Positions 50,119 to 59,470 of a DNA stretch of 64,000 nt are shown here, piece by piece. The stretch's first letter is position 1. Each line of letters opens with the position of its first letter. The notes below the pieces were generated by a model. It saw only the letters and a program-made list of their open reading frames with translations, ran no database searches and was not told the DNA's origin. This stretch comes from Haemophilus parainfluenzae (lineage in GTDB: Bacteria > Pseudomonadota > Gammaproteobacteria > Enterobacterales > Pasteurellaceae), in contig NZ_QEPO01000001.1 in the NCBI RefSeq assembly GCF_003252725.1, positions 186,001 to 250,000 on the forward strand, read 5' to 3'. The position numbers were made by a program, and so were the translations under genes.

Positions 50119-51407
50119 TTCTCTAAGTTCTGAAAAACACGGAAAAAACCTACCGCACTTTGTAAAGTCTCACCATAAAAAATGAGTGGAATACGATTTC
50201 GTTGCCAAGGCGGAACACCGAGCTCTTGCCAGATTTTTTTCATGGTTTCGGCAGGGCGATTATGTTGGCGTTTTACTTTGCTAGTATAAGCAAATCGTAT
50301 TTGAATCGGCTCTTGTGTATCAGCAAGTTGAACCTGTTTTTCGTTCCAATTGACTAAAATGCCTTTCGCGTTGTGGGCTGCACAAATTGTTCCAAGATTA
50401 TCAGGTAAGGTAATCTGTTGATTTAACGGCATATCAAGGCAAGTTTGCGACAAATCAGCGAATTTTCTCGTTAAATAGAGACATTGTTGATAACGACGAA
50501 TAATATGCTCCCCAAGTTGAAATTGTGGGGAGGCATCCGCTTTGGCTTGAATAACATCATCAATAATATGCATTAATTGAACCTGCGTTGGCATGGCAAT
50601 TTGATTTTTAGCCAGCCACATACGCAAAAGTGAGGTTTGTTTTTGCGATGAATAGTCTAGAAAGTTTAGGAGCGAAAACTGTTTTTGATCCTCAAGAATG
50701 TGCTGCTCAAAGCAAGTTTGTAATAATTCATTAATCAGTTGTTGTTGCTCAAAACAATGTTGTGCGGCACGCTGAACAGCATGATCAAAATGCCCCCAGC
50801 GTTGGCGTATTTCAGGCAAAATTTGGTTACGTAAGAAATTGCGATCGTAATAATTATCTTGATTACTTTCGTCTTCGACCCAAGATAGATTTTCTTGCTG
50901 AACGTAATCTTTTAATTCATTACGGCTAAAAGAAAGGAGTGGGCGTAGAATAGACATCCCGAACAATTGACTTTCTTTTTGCATGGCACCTAAACCTTGC
51001 AATCCTGCTCCGCGTTTTAGCGCCAGGAAAAAAGTCTCAGTTTGATCATTTAAATGATGTGCAGTGACTAGATATTCATTTGGTTGAATATGTGTTGAAA
51101 TAGCTTGATAGCGTGCTTCTCTTGCGCCCGCTTCAATGCCATCGTGCATTTCCACTTTGACTTTTTCAATAATAAGTGGAATGGCAAATTGCTCACAGAG
51201 TTGTTGGCAATGAGCCGTCCAAGCATCCGCATTCGGGCTTAATCCGTGATGGATATGGATAGCTCGCAGACTTAAGTGCGGTCGTTTTTCGCTGAGTTTT
51301 TTAACTAAAGAAAGCAGTGCAGTTGAATCCAAACCACCGCTAAAAGCAATGAGCAGCTTATTGGCGGTGGTTGGGATTTGTGCTTGGAATAATGAAAAAA
51401 GATCCAT
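50115..51407 (-). CDS. tilS: tRNA(Ile)-lysidine synthase
   Basis: Modifies C34 of tRNA-Ile(CAU) to lysidine so that it reads AUA. At 430 aa, the PP-loop SGGLDS is at 23-28 (ATP pyrophosphatase), with VTAHHLNDQTETFFLALKRGAGLQGL following in two motifs (TAHHLNDQTETF, RGAGLQGLGAM). Its ATG overlaps the pdxY stop by one base, so the pair is co-translated. Confidence 0.95.
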   Translation of the reverse strand: MDLFSLFQAQIPTTANKLLIAFSGGLDSTALLSLVKKLSEKRPHLSLRAIHIHHGLSPNADAWTAHCQQLCEQFAIPLIIEKVKVEMHDGIEAGAREARYQAISTHIQPNEYLVTAHHLNDQTETFFLALKRGAGLQGLGAMQKESQLFGMSILRPLLSFSRNELKDYVQQENLSWVEDESNQDNYYDRNFLRNQILPEIRQRWGHFDHAVQRAAQHCFEQQQLINELLQTCFEQHILEDQKQFSLLNFLDYSSQKQTSLLRMWLAKNQIAMPTQVQLMHIIDDVIQAKADASPQFQLGEHIIRRYQQCLYLTRKFADLSQTCLDMPLNQQITLPDNLGTICAAHNAKGILVNWNEKQVQLADTQEPIQIRFAYTSKVKRQHNRPAETMKKIWQELGVPPWQRNRIPLIFYGETLQSAVGFFRVFQNLEK

Positions 51408-52273
51408 TAGGCAACTTTAACGGCTTTGTAGTTTGTGCTTGGATTTAAGATCTCAAAACGCGCAGCAATAGGTTGGAGTTCGTAAGATTTCAAATCAAAG
51501 GTAGTTTTCATTACGCCTGCAACAGCATTATTCATTTTTTCAAAAGCTTCGACATCGTTGCCACAGTTTAAGTAATGCGCCAAGAAAGTACCTGCAATTA
51601 AATCACCCACGCCAACTGGTTCAAAGTCAAATTTATAAAGCGGACGACTTAAATGCCATACGCCTTCTGGTGTCGCCATAATAATTTCAAAGGTATCAGG
51701 ATCATTCAATTTACCTGCTTTACCTAAGTGTTTAACTAACACTTTCTTCACACCTTTAGCAACTAACGCATTAGCCGCTTTGAGCACATCGTCAAACGTA
51801 TTGATAGGGAAGTCAGACAGCGTACGAAGCTCAGAAAGGTTTGGTGTCATGATGTCTGCACGTGGAATGGCTTTTTCAATTAAGCGTTCACGTACACCAT
51901 CGGCGACCACGCAGACTTTTTCGGCATTTGGCATAACGGGATCGCACAAGTAAAGTGCATTTGGGTTACGAGCTTTGATTTTTTCTAAAGCATAGATAAT
52001 TTTGTCAACTTGCTCAGCTGAACCTAAATAACCGGAAAGCAATGCATCACATTCTTGCAGTTTTCCAATGGCATCTAAACCGTTGGCAATTTCGCCGATT
52101 TGTTCTTGTGGAATCACCATGCCCGTCCATTTCCCATATTGAGTATGGTTAGAGAATTGCACGGTATTGAGTGCCCATACATCTACACCTAAGAGCTGCA
52201 TTGGGAAGGTCGCAGATTTATTGCCAGCGAAGCCATAAACCACGTGAGATTGGATTGCTAATACGTTTTTCAT
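51407..52273 (-). CDS. pdxY: Pyridoxal kinase PdxY
   Basis: Ribokinase-fold salvage enzyme phosphorylating pyridoxal. At 288 aa, [27 protein letters not shown] contains the substrate pocket ([12 protein letters not shown]), CDPVM is the middle motif, and [13 protein letters not shown] is the anion-hole/catalytic Asp loop. AGGAGAAC precedes the ATG. Co-transcribed with tilS and separated from accA by a terminator. Confidence 0.94.
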   Translation of the reverse strand: MKNVLAIQSHVVYGFAGNKSATFPMQLLGVDVWALNTVQFSNHTQYGKWTGMVIPQEQIGEIANGLDAIGKLQECDALLSGYLGSAEQVDKIIYALEKIKARNPNALYLCDPVMPNAEKVCVVADGVRERLIEKAIPRADIMTPNLSELRTLSDFPINTFDDVLKAANALVAKGVKKVLVKHLGKAGKLNDPDTFEIIMATPEGVWHLSRPLYKFDFEPVGVGDLIAGTFLAHYLNCGNDVEAFEKMNNAVAGVMKTTFDLKSYELQPIAARFEILNPSTNYKAVKVA

Positions 52274-52345
52274 TTTGAGTTCTCCTTTTATATTATTTTA
52301 GGCATTGATGCTGTTTCTTGCATCCATGCAACATTTTTTCAAAAC

Positions 52346-52380
52346 ACAAAAAAGAGCGGTTAAACTAACCGCTCTTTTTC
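52346..52380 (-). terminator. Terminator of accA
   Basis: AAAGAGCGGTTA (52351-52362) / TAACCGCTCTTT (52366-52377), perfect 12 bp. The minus strand continues TTTTGTGTTTT; T-tracts occur on both sides. Confidence 0.88.
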
Positions 52381-52387
52381 TATTTTA

Positions 52388-53335
52388 TTAACAATAACCG
52401 TAAGACATTAAACGTTCATAACGTCTTTCTAATAAGCCATCTTTGTCGAAGGTATCGAGTTCGTTTAGTTCTTCAACAAGGCATTGTTTTAAATTACGTG
52501 CCATTTCATGATAATTACGATGTGCACCACCTAATGGCTCTTGAACGATATTATCAATTAAACCCAACTCTTTTAAACGAGTTGCGGTTAAGCCCATGAC
52601 TTCTGCTGCGGTTGACGCTTTTTCTGCGCTTTTCCATAAGATAGAAGCACAGCCTTCTGGTGAAATAACGGAATAAGTTGAATATTGTAACATATTCACT
52701 TTATCTCCCACACCAATGGCTAATGCACCACCGGAACCGCCTTCACCGATTACGGTACAGATAATAGGTACTTTTAAGGTAGACATTTCACGTAAGTTAC
52801 GAGCAATCGCTTCAGATTGACCACGTTCTTCCGCACCGATACCCGGGTAAGCCCCTGGCGTGTCGATAAAGGTAATAATAGGTAAGTTGAAACGCTCAGC
52901 CATTTGCATTAAACGTAACGCTTTACGATAACCTTCAGGTGCAGGCATACCAAAGTTACGAGTCACTTTGTCTTTTACTGTACGACCTTTTTGGTGGCCG
53001 ATAATCATTACTGCGCGACCATCTAAACGAGCAAGACCACCTACGATTGCTTTATCATCTGCAAAGGCACGATCGCCTGCAAGTTCTTGGAAATCAGTAA
53101 AAATATGTTCGATATAATCAAGCGTGTATGGACGATTTGGGTGACGTGCCATACGAGAAACCTGCCATGCATCAAGATTTGCAAAGGTTTTTTTGGTTAA
53201 TTCATCGCTTTTCTTTTGTAAGCGTTTAATTTCATCGTGTAAATCAATTTTGTCATCAGATGCTGAACGTAGCGCTTCAATTTTGGCTTCAAGTTCAGCA
53301 ATAGGTAATTCAAAATCTAAATATTCTTGGCTCAT
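52388..53335 (-). CDS. accA: Acetyl-CoA carboxylase carboxyltransferase subunit alpha
   Basis: With AccD forms the carboxyltransferase that makes malonyl-CoA for fatty acids. At 315 aa, an N-terminal helical part ([18 protein letters not shown]) is followed by the crotonase-like core: [23 protein letters not shown] and [15 protein letters not shown] are oxyanion and CoA motifs ([17 protein letters not shown] quoted as the key block). It sits downstream of znuCB, away from the lpx cluster where enterics keep it. Confidence 0.96.
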   Translation of the reverse strand: MSQEYLDFELPIAELEAKIEALRSASDDKIDLHDEIKRLQKKSDELTKKTFANLDAWQVSRMARHPNRPYTLDYIEHIFTDFQELAGDRAFADDKAIVGGLARLDGRAVMIIGHQKGRTVKDKVTRNFGMPAPEGYRKALRLMQMAERFNLPIITFIDTPGAYPGIGAEERGQSEAIARNLREMSTLKVPIICTVIGEGGSGGALAIGVGDKVNMLQYSTYSVISPEGCASILWKSAEKASTAAEVMGLTATRLKELGLIDNIVQEPLGGAHRNYHEMARNLKQCLVEELNELDTFDKDGLLERRYERLMSYGYC

Positions 53336-53361
53336 TTCTTATCCTAAAATATCGTCAAAAG

Positions 53362-53398
53362 TTGCCCGCACTTTATCAAGATTTAAGGTGCGGTGCAA
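53362..53398 (-). terminator. Weak hairpin between znuB and accA
   Basis: TTGC-CCGCACTTTA (53362-53375) pairs with TAAGGTGCGG-T-GCAA (53384-53398) with one bulge and one G-U. The minus-strand tail ACTTTTGAC is a poor T-tract. The arms resemble decayed inverted USS. Confidence 0.45.
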
Positions 53399-53422
53399 AT
53401 GGTTTTCACTGGTTGGAGCGGA

Positions 53423-54208
53423 TTATAAATATTCCTTTTTTAGTAATGATAACAAAAACAAAAATGCGGAACAAATCACGACAGAAGGCCCCGCAGCGGT
53501 ATCATAAAAGGCGGAAAGGAATAACCCGCCAACGACGGAAAGCATACTGATTAAAATGGCAATAAATACCATTTGTTCAGGTGTCTTTGCAAAACGTCTT
53601 GCTGTTGCAGCTGGAATAATTAATAGCGATGTAATAATCAGGGCTCCAACAAACTTCATACTTAATGCGATTGTAAGTGCGGTCAAAATCATCAAGATAA
53701 ATCGCATTTTTTTGATGTTAATGCCTTCCACTTGAGCCAGTTCAGGTGAGACAGTGGTGGAGAGTAAGGCTTGCCAGAAGTAAAGCAGTGTGCCTAATAC
53801 AATGAGGACACCCGTGCCAATATAAGGTAAGTCGTTAAAATTAATGGCGAGCAAATCCCCAAAAAGATAACTCATTAAGTCTACGCGGACATTTTTTAGT
53901 AAGCCAACCGTAACCACACCAAGGGAAAGACAACTGTGTGCGATAATGCCTAAAAGGGTATCCACTGAAAATTGCGTGTTACTTTCGAGCCAAACCATTA
54001 ATACGGCGAGAATAATCGTCAAAATTACAATGGCAACATAAGGGTTAATTTGTAAGAAAATCCCTAACGCCACACCAAGCAAGGCTGAGTGGGAAAGGGT
54101 ATCACCAAAATAAGCCATTTTACGCCACACCACAAAAGCACCCAGTGGTGCGGTAATTAAGGAAAGCAGTAAGCCTGTAAGCAAGGCGGGAAATAAAATC
54201 TCAAACAT
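53423..54208 (-). CDS. znuB: Zinc ABC transporter permease ZnuB
   Basis: Inner-membrane channel of the high-affinity zinc importer. At 261 aa with eight or so hydrophobic helices, LGAFVVWRKMAYFGDTLSHSALLGVALG near the start (key part RKMAYFGDTLSHSA) is the ABC-3 family signature. It lies 9 bases after znuC. The binding protein znuA is not in this window. A USS lies at 53675. Confidence 0.94.
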   Translation of the reverse strand: MFEILFPALLTGLLLSLITAPLGAFVVWRKMAYFGDTLSHSALLGVALGIFLQINPYVAIVILTIILAVLMVWLESNTQFSVDTLLGIIAHSCLSLGVVTVGLLKNVRVDLMSYLFGDLLAINFNDLPYIGTGVLIVLGTLLYFWQALLSTTVSPELAQVEGINIKKMRFILMILTALTIALSMKFVGALIITSLLIIPAATARRFAKTPEQMVFIAILISMLSVVGGLFLSAFYDTAAGPSVVICSAFLFLLSLLKKEYL

Positions 54209-54217
54209 GATTTTTCC

Positions 54218-55012
54218 TTATTGTTGGCATTCAGATGGATTGGCACTGCAACTACAAACATCACCGTGCATATTATGATGATGATTATGATGGTGCGTAT
54301 AAAAGCCCACATTTTGTGAGATTTGGTTGCCCCAAAGGCGTATAAATGTTGGATCATTCGATAAACTTTCGGGTGTGCCGGCACAGCGAATATGTTGATT
54401 GATGCACAACACTTCTTTACTGTCCGCCATCACGATATGCAAATCATGGGAAACCATTAAAACCGCACAATTTAAGGCTTGTTGAGTACGGTGAATCAGC
54501 TGATAAAGTTCAGCTTGACCATTAATATCGACCCCTTGAGTTGGTTCATCTAGCACCAGTAAATTGGGTTTGTTCAAAATCGCACGAGCTAATAACACGC
54601 GTTGCATTTCCCCACCTGAGAGTTTTTGCATATTATTTTTTCTCAGATGCGTAATAGAGAGTTGCTCAAGTGCGGTTGATATTTCTTGTGTTTTAACGCC
54701 TTTTTTGAGCGCAAGAAAACGCTCAACCGTCATTGGTAAGCTGTGGTCTAAGTGAATTTTTTGTGGGACATAGCCAATTCTGACATTAGTGCTATAAATC
54801 ACCTCACCAGATGTCGGCGTTTGTAATTTTAATAAAGTTTTTAAGAGGGTCGATTTTCCTCCACCATTTGGGCCTACAATGGTGATAATTGAATTAGGAT
54901 AAATACTGAGGTTAATATCCCGCAATGCCGTCTTTTGTTCAAAGACCACATTGATATTTTTCAGCGTAATTAATGGTGTTGGTTGAGCTGGTTGAATGGC
55001 GTGAATCTGCAT
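54218..55012 (-). CDS. znuC: Zinc ABC transporter ATP-binding protein ZnuC
   Basis: ATPase of the zinc importer, 264 aa. Walker [10 protein letters not shown], signature [15 protein letters not shown], Walker [13 protein letters not shown] and H-loop VSHDLH are complete. A His- and Cys-rich tail ([12 protein letters not shown], then C-S-C and a final Cys) is probably zinc-binding, as in E. coli ZnuC but with more His. First gene of znuCB, divergent from mepM across a region with a 9-bp dyad. Confidence 0.94.
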   Translation of the reverse strand: MQIHAIQPAQPTPLITLKNINVVFEQKTALRDINLSIYPNSIITIVGPNGGGKSTLLKTLLKLQTPTSGEVIYSTNVRIGYVPQKIHLDHSLPMTVERFLALKKGVKTQEISTALEQLSITHLRKNNMQKLSGGEMQRVLLARAILNKPNLLVLDEPTQGVDINGQAELYQLIHRTQQALNCAVLMVSHDLHIVMADSKEVLCINQHIRCAGTPESLSNDPTFIRLWGNQISQNVGFYTHHHNHHHNMHGDVCSCSANPSECQQ

Positions 55013-55078
55013 AATCCCCCCTCTAAAAATAGCTCACTAAAATAGCTCATTTCCTTGTTTTTCTCAAGAAATTCCGAC

Positions 55079-55099
55079 TATGCCTAATATTTAGGCATA
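55079..55099. promoter_or_regulatory. Unassigned 9-bp perfect dyad in the znuC-mepM intergenic region
   Basis: TATGCCTAA-TAT-TTAGGCATA. Operator-like size and symmetry, 66 bases from the znuC ATG. It does not match the E. coli Zur consensus well. TTGACA at 55104-55109 is nearby, but its downstream TAAAAT is only 9 bp away, so no promoter can be called. Confidence 0.45.
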
Positions 55100-55190
55100 A
55101 GATTTGACATTTTTAGGGTAAAATGAATTTTTTTTAGAGTTTGTAGTCTGAAGAGCGAAAAGCTTTTTATTCATTTTAAAGGTATCTATT

Positions 55191-56666
55191 TTGCAACACG
55201 TTAAATTAGCTAGAGATCGACGGAAAAGAAAGTCCCGCATAAAAGCGGCGATTTTTTTTGCCGCACTTTTACTTATTTTAACGGGCATTTTCCTCGCCTT
55301 TAAAGATACCGCTGACTATGATCCCTCTCTGCAAAGCAATCTTGAGCCAGAGATGGTGGATAACGTTCAATATCAATCTCTTACACCTGAAAAAAAAGAA
55401 TCTGATAAGTCTCAACCTCAAGCAGGCGAACATCCAGAAGCGAAGCAGAATGCGAATACGGAAGATGCAACTTCTTACGATGATGATCTTCAAGCCAAAG
55501 ATGATGAAGTGGATGAAATTAAACCGCAGTTTGATGAGCTAACTGATTTACCAAAAGATGCGCAAGATGCGCTCAGCGGTATTTTAGATGTAGCTGATCA
55601 GGCATTGCGTATTACCGATCAATTTAGTCATACCGTGGTGCGTGGTGATTCCTTAAAAGACGTGTTAGAGCTTTCAGGTTTAGAAGATGATACAGCGAAG
55701 AATTTAATTGCCGAATATCCTGAATTAAAAACCTTGCGCGCAGGTCAGCAGTTCTATTGGATTTTAGATAAAGAAGATCAACTGGAATATTTAAACTGGT
55801 TGGTGTCTGAAAAAGAAGAACGCATTTATGAACGCACGGAAGACGGTAAGTTTAAACGCCAAATTCTAGAGAAGAAAAGTATCTGGAAGAAAGAGGTGCT
55901 AAAAGGCACGATTAACGGATCTTTTGCATCAAGTTTGCGTGATTTAGGTTTGGATGGTCGTCAAATCAGCCAGTTAAGCTCTGCGTTACAGTGGCAGGTA
56001 AGTCTTCAAAAACTCAGTAAAGGCACCAAATTTGCGATTTTGGTATCACGTGAATATTTAGGTGATAAATTAACGGGTCAAGGTAACGTTGAAGCGATTC
56101 ACATCATGGCAGATGGTAAGAGCTATTATGGTATTCAAGCCGCCAATGGTCGTTACTACGATAAGCAAGGGGAAACCCTTGGTAAAGGCTTTGCGCGTTA
56201 TCCATTGCAACGTCAAGCGCGTATTTCGTCACCATTTAACCCAAATCGCCGCCATCCGGTAACAGGACGTGTTCGTCCGCATAAAGGGGTGGACTTTGCT
56301 GTTTCACCAGGTACGCCAGTTATTGCGCCTGCAGAAGGTGTGGTAGAAAAAGTGGCTTATCAAGCAGGTGGTGCAGGACGTTATGTGGTGATACGCCATG
56401 GTCGTGAATATCAAACAGTGTATATGCATTTAAGTCGTGCTTTAGTTAGTGCGGGTCAAACCGTGAAGAAAGGAGAGCGCATTGCATTAACAGGGAATAC
56501 GGGTATCTCAACTGGTCCACACTTGCACTACGAGTTTCATATTAATGAACGTGCGGTGAACCCGCTTACGGTGAAATTGCCGGGTAGCAGCAGCGGAATG
56601 GCAACGGCAGAACGTAAGCAATTCTTAGTTCGAGCGAAAGAAGTCGAAAGAACGTTAAAATTATAG
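55191..56666 (+). CDS. mepM: Murein DD-endopeptidase MepM
   Basis: Cuts peptidoglycan cross-links so the sacculus can grow. The start is probably TTG at 55191 with AAAGG 8 bases before, giving 491 aa. A membrane anchor is at about 19-37, an acidic linker at 60-130, and a LysM/OapA-type segment ([17 protein letters not shown]) follows. The M23 LytM domain has zinc ligands H364 and D368 (HKGVDF) and H444-x-H446 (HLHYE). A signal for zinc sharing is suggestive: a zinc enzyme divergent from zinc import. Confidence 0.93.
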   Translation: MQHVKLARDRRKRKSRIKAAIFFAALLLILTGIFLAFKDTADYDPSLQSNLEPEMVDNVQYQSLTPEKKESDKSQPQAGEHPEAKQNANTEDATSYDDDLQAKDDEVDEIKPQFDELTDLPKDAQDALSGILDVADQALRITDQFSHTVVRGDSLKDVLELSGLEDDTAKNLIAEYPELKTLRAGQQFYWILDKEDQLEYLNWLVSEKEERIYERTEDGKFKRQILEKKSIWKKEVLKGTINGSFASSLRDLGLDGRQISQLSSALQWQVSLQKLSKGTKFAILVSREYLGDKLTGQGNVEAIHIMADGKSYYGIQAANGRYYDKQGETLGKGFARYPLQRQARISSPFNPNRRHPVTGRVRPHKGVDFAVSPGTPVIAPAEGVVEKVAYQAGGAGRYVVIRHGREYQTVYMHLSRALVSAGQTVKKGERIALTGNTGISTGPHLHYEFHINERAVNPLTVKLPGSSSGMATAERKQFLVRAKEVERTLKL

Positions 56667-56675
56667 CGAATGAAG

Positions 56676-56704
56676 TGCGGTCAAATTTGACCGCATTTTT
56701 ATTC
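56676..56704 (+). terminator. Terminator of mepM, half USS
   Basis: TGCGGTC (56676-56682), AAATTT loop, GACCGCA (56689-56695), then TTTTTATT. The left arm is an exact USS (56673-56681); the right arm diverges at its last two bases. Confidence 0.88.
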
Positions 56705-56760
56705 GATTAAGAATTAACCCAAAACTGACTGCTCTCCACCTTTCTTCTTTTCCTTCAATA

Positions 56761-56793
56761 TGCTATTCTTTTTGCATTTTAGAATTATTCTCA
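56761..56793 (+). promoter_or_regulatory. Promoter and Fur-like box of the siderophore importer
   Basis: Extended -10 TGCTATTCT (56761-56769) followed by TTAGAATTATTCTCA (56779-56793), whose complement TGAGAAT-A-ATTCTAA matches the 7-1-7 Fur consensus TGATAAT-N-ATTATCA at 11 of 14 positions by my count. It sits over the expected transcript start, 5 bases before the first ATG, so iron repression is expected. Confidence 0.7.
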
Positions 56794-56798
56794 TTTTT

Positions 56799-57752
56799 AT
56801 GATTAAGCGACGTTATCTAATTTTTCTTTTGATCGTGCTTTCCTTTGTTTCACTTTTTCTCGGGGTAAGTACTGTTAATCTGCAAGGGTTACTGAATTTT
56901 GAAGGTAATCAATGGCAGATATTTCTCATCAGTCGTATGCCGCGTTTAATCAGTATCTTGATTGCGGGTGCATCCTTAAGTATTTGTGGCTTAGTGATGC
57001 AGCAACTCAGTCGAAACCGATTTGTTTCTCCCACCACTGCGGGCACCATGGATAGTGCAAGATTAGGGATTTTAATGGCGATGCTGTTTTTCCCAACGGC
57101 TTCAATGTTGTTAAAAACGACCATTGCGGTGATTGTGTCTTTCCTTGGCACATTGTTATTTATGACGATTCTGTCCCGTTTGAAATTCAAGGACACCATT
57201 TTTGTACCTTTAGTGGGGATTATGTTCGGTAATATCATCAGTTCGATTACCGCCTTTATTGCTTACAAAGAAGATTTATTGCAAAACTTATCCGGGTGGT
57301 TACAAGGGGACTTTTCTCTTGTGATGTCTGGTCGCTATGAATTGTTGTATTTCAGTATTCCTACACTCATCGTGGCTTATTTATTTGCGCATCGTTTTTC
57401 TATTGTCGGGATGGGGAAAGATTTTGCGGTTAATCTAGGTCTAAATTACAACCAGGTCCTTTATCTCGGATTGCTCATTGTGGCGGTCGTGTCTTCGATT
57501 ATTATCGTGTCTGTTGGCGTGATCCCTTTCTTGGGGCTAATTATTCCGAATATCGTCACACTTTATTTGGGCGATAACTTGAAGAAAGTATTATCTCATA
57601 CCGCCTTGCTAGGCGCTGTATTTGTTTTATTTTGCGATATTTTAGGTCGAAGTGTGATTTATCCTTATGAGATTTCCATTAATGCCGTGGTTGGTGTATT
57701 TGGCAGTGGTATCTTCTTATTTTTATTATTAAAGCGGTATAGAAATGGCTAA
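56799..57752 (+). CDS. Iron-siderophore ABC importer, permease 1 (FecCD family; CeuB/VctD-like)
   Basis: Inner-membrane half-channel of a BtuC-type importer, 317 aa from the ATG at 56799. An ATG at 56760 is in frame but would put the Fur box in the coding region. Many hydrophobic helices are present; PRLISILIAGASLSICGLVMQ and SVGVIPFLGLIIPNIV are family blocks. It overlaps the next gene by 8 bases. Similarity is to the CeuBCDE/VctDGCP/YclNOPQ branch for ferric catecholates or petrobactin-like ligands; the exact substrate is unknown. Confidence 0.88.
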   Translation: MIKRRYLIFLLIVLSFVSLFLGVSTVNLQGLLNFEGNQWQIFLISRMPRLISILIAGASLSICGLVMQQLSRNRFVSPTTAGTMDSARLGILMAMLFFPTASMLLKTTIAVIVSFLGTLLFMTILSRLKFKDTIFVPLVGIMFGNIISSITAFIAYKEDLLQNLSGWLQGDFSLVMSGRYELLYFSIPTLIVAYLFAHRFSIVGMGKDFAVNLGLNYNQVLYLGLLIVAVVSSIIIVSVGVIPFLGLIIPNIVTLYLGDNLKKVLSHTALLGAVFVLFCDILGRSVIYPYEISINAVVGVFGSGIFLFLLLKRYRNG

Positions 57753-58704
57753 GAAATCTTCTTCTCAACTGATTGTATTGTCGTTGTTAGCCATTGTTTC
57801 TCTTGCACTCTATTTAGGCTACAACTTACCGAACCGTTGGCAATATGCCTTGGAAAATCGTGCCTTATCCTTAATTGCGATTGTGATTACAGGCGCGGCA
57901 ATTGCACTTGCTACGATGATTTTCCAAACCGTCGTGAATAACCGAATTCTCACCCCGAGTATTTTAGGGTTAGATTCGCTGTATTTGCTGATTCAAACGA
58001 CGATTATCTTCCTTTTCGGTTCAAGCACATTGCTTTCCATGAATTCCATTGCATTGTTTGTCTTGTGTACGGGATTAATGATGGCGTTTTCATTAGTGCT
58101 TTATCACTTCCTATTTAAGAAAGAAAACCAAAATATTTTCTTCTTGTTGCTCGTCGGGATTATTTTCGGCACCTTCTTTGGTAGCTTAACGACGTTTATG
58201 GAAGTATTGATTGATCCAAATGAATTCCAGATCGCACAAGATATTGGCTTCGCAAGTTTCAACCGAATCAATACTCAAATCTTGTGGGTGGCATTAGCCA
58301 TTTTAGTGGCGACGATTGTTTTCAGTTTGAGATATTGGCATTGCTTTGATGTGTTGGCGTTAGGACGCGAAAATGCCATTAACTTAGGAATCGATTATCA
58401 AAAGACCTTAAAAGTCCTCTTAATTCTCGTGGCAATTTTAACGTCAGTGTCGACCGCACTTGTTGGCCCACTTACGTTCCTCGGGTTATTAGTGATGAAC
58501 GTGACCTTTGAATTTGTTCGTGATTATCGCCACAAGGTACTCATTCCTGCATCGATGTTAATTTCCATCATAACCTTGGTTTTAGGGCAATTATTAGTGA
58601 CCCATATTTTTACGTTCCGCACGACATTAAGCATCATCGTTAATTTTGTCGGTGGCGTGTACTTTATTTATTTGTTATTAAGAGCAAACAAAAAATGGCA
58701 ATAG
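57745..58704 (+). CDS. Iron-siderophore ABC importer, permease 2 (CeuC/VctG-like)
   Basis: Second FecCD-type permease, 319 aa, with GAAIALATMIFQTVVNNRILTPSILGLDSLY as the typical N-terminal block (core FQTVVNNRILTPSILG) and ALVGPLTFLGLLVMNV as the cytoplasmic coupling region. Starts inside the first permease and ends 10 bases inside the ATPase gene, so the operon is translationally coupled. A USS lies at 58453. Confidence 0.88.
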   Translation: MAKKSSSQLIVLSLLAIVSLALYLGYNLPNRWQYALENRALSLIAIVITGAAIALATMIFQTVVNNRILTPSILGLDSLYLLIQTTIIFLFGSSTLLSMNSIALFVLCTGLMMAFSLVLYHFLFKKENQNIFFLLLVGIIFGTFFGSLTTFMEVLIDPNEFQIAQDIGFASFNRINTQILWVALAILVATIVFSLRYWHCFDVLALGRENAINLGIDYQKTLKVLLILVAILTSVSTALVGPLTFLGLLVMNVTFEFVRDYRHKVLIPASMLISIITLVLGQLLVTHIFTFRTTLSIIVNFVGGVYFIYLLLRANKKWQ

Positions 58705-59456
58705 AAATTCGCAATATTACTAAAAGTTACGGAAGCAAAAAGGTGGTGGATAATGTGTCCATCACCATTCCTACGGGGAAAATTACATCTTTTATTGGGC
58801 CGAATGGTGCGGGGAAGAGCACTGTGCTGTCTATTATGAGCCGTTTGTTGAATGCTGATAGTGGCGAGATCTATCTCAATGGTGAATTGCTCAATCGCAA
58901 GAAAAGTAGCGATATTGCGAAACAACTTGCGATTTTAAAGCAAACTAACAACATTAATTTGCGTCTAACCATTGAAGATTTAGTCGCCTTTGGGCGTTTT
59001 CCTTATTGCAAAGGAAACTTAACCCAAATTGACCGCACTTTTATTGATAATGCCATTGCTTATATGAATTTAGATGATATTCGTCATCAATATATCGATA
59101 ACTTAAGTGGTGGGCAGCGACAACGCGCTTATATTGCGATGACACTTGCGCAGGATACGGATTATATTTTGTTGGATGAACCATTAAATAATCTGGATAT
59201 GAAACATTCTGTTCAGATAATGAAAGTTTTACGTAAATTAGCGACAGAACTCAACAAAACTGTGGTGATTGTGATTCACGATATTAATTTTGCCTCTTGT
59301 TATTCAGACTACATTGTTGCCATGAAAAATGGAAAATTAGTGCATCAAGGGGAAGTTAACCACATTATGCAATCGCCCGTGCTACAAGATATTTACGACA
59401 TGGCGATACCTATTCAGGATATCGACAACCATAAAATTGCCGTTTATTTTAGATAA
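58695..59456 (+). CDS. Iron-siderophore ABC importer, ATP-binding protein (CeuD/VctC-like)
   Basis: ATPase of 253 aa. Walker A GPNGAGKST, signature LSGGQRQRAYIAMTLAQ, Walker B YILLDEPLNNLD and switch VIHDINFA are complete. The GRFPYCKGN segment after the Q-loop is typical of iron-chelate importers. Begins within the second permease gene; 14 bases separate it from the binding-protein gene. USS at 59032. Confidence 0.92.
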   Translation: MAIEIRNITKSYGSKKVVDNVSITIPTGKITSFIGPNGAGKSTVLSIMSRLLNADSGEIYLNGELLNRKKSSDIAKQLAILKQTNNINLRLTIEDLVAFGRFPYCKGNLTQIDRTFIDNAIAYMNLDDIRHQYIDNLSGGQRQRAYIAMTLAQDTDYILLDEPLNNLDMKHSVQIMKVLRKLATELNKTVVIVIHDINFASCYSDYIVAMKNGKLVHQGEVNHIMQSPVLQDIYDMAIPIQDIDNHKIAVYFR

Positions 59457-59470
59457 ATAAGGAAATCTTC

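Noticed and set aside
55104-55124. TTGACA followed by TAAAAT as a mepM promoter
   Set aside because: The spacer is only 9 bp, too short for sigma-70.
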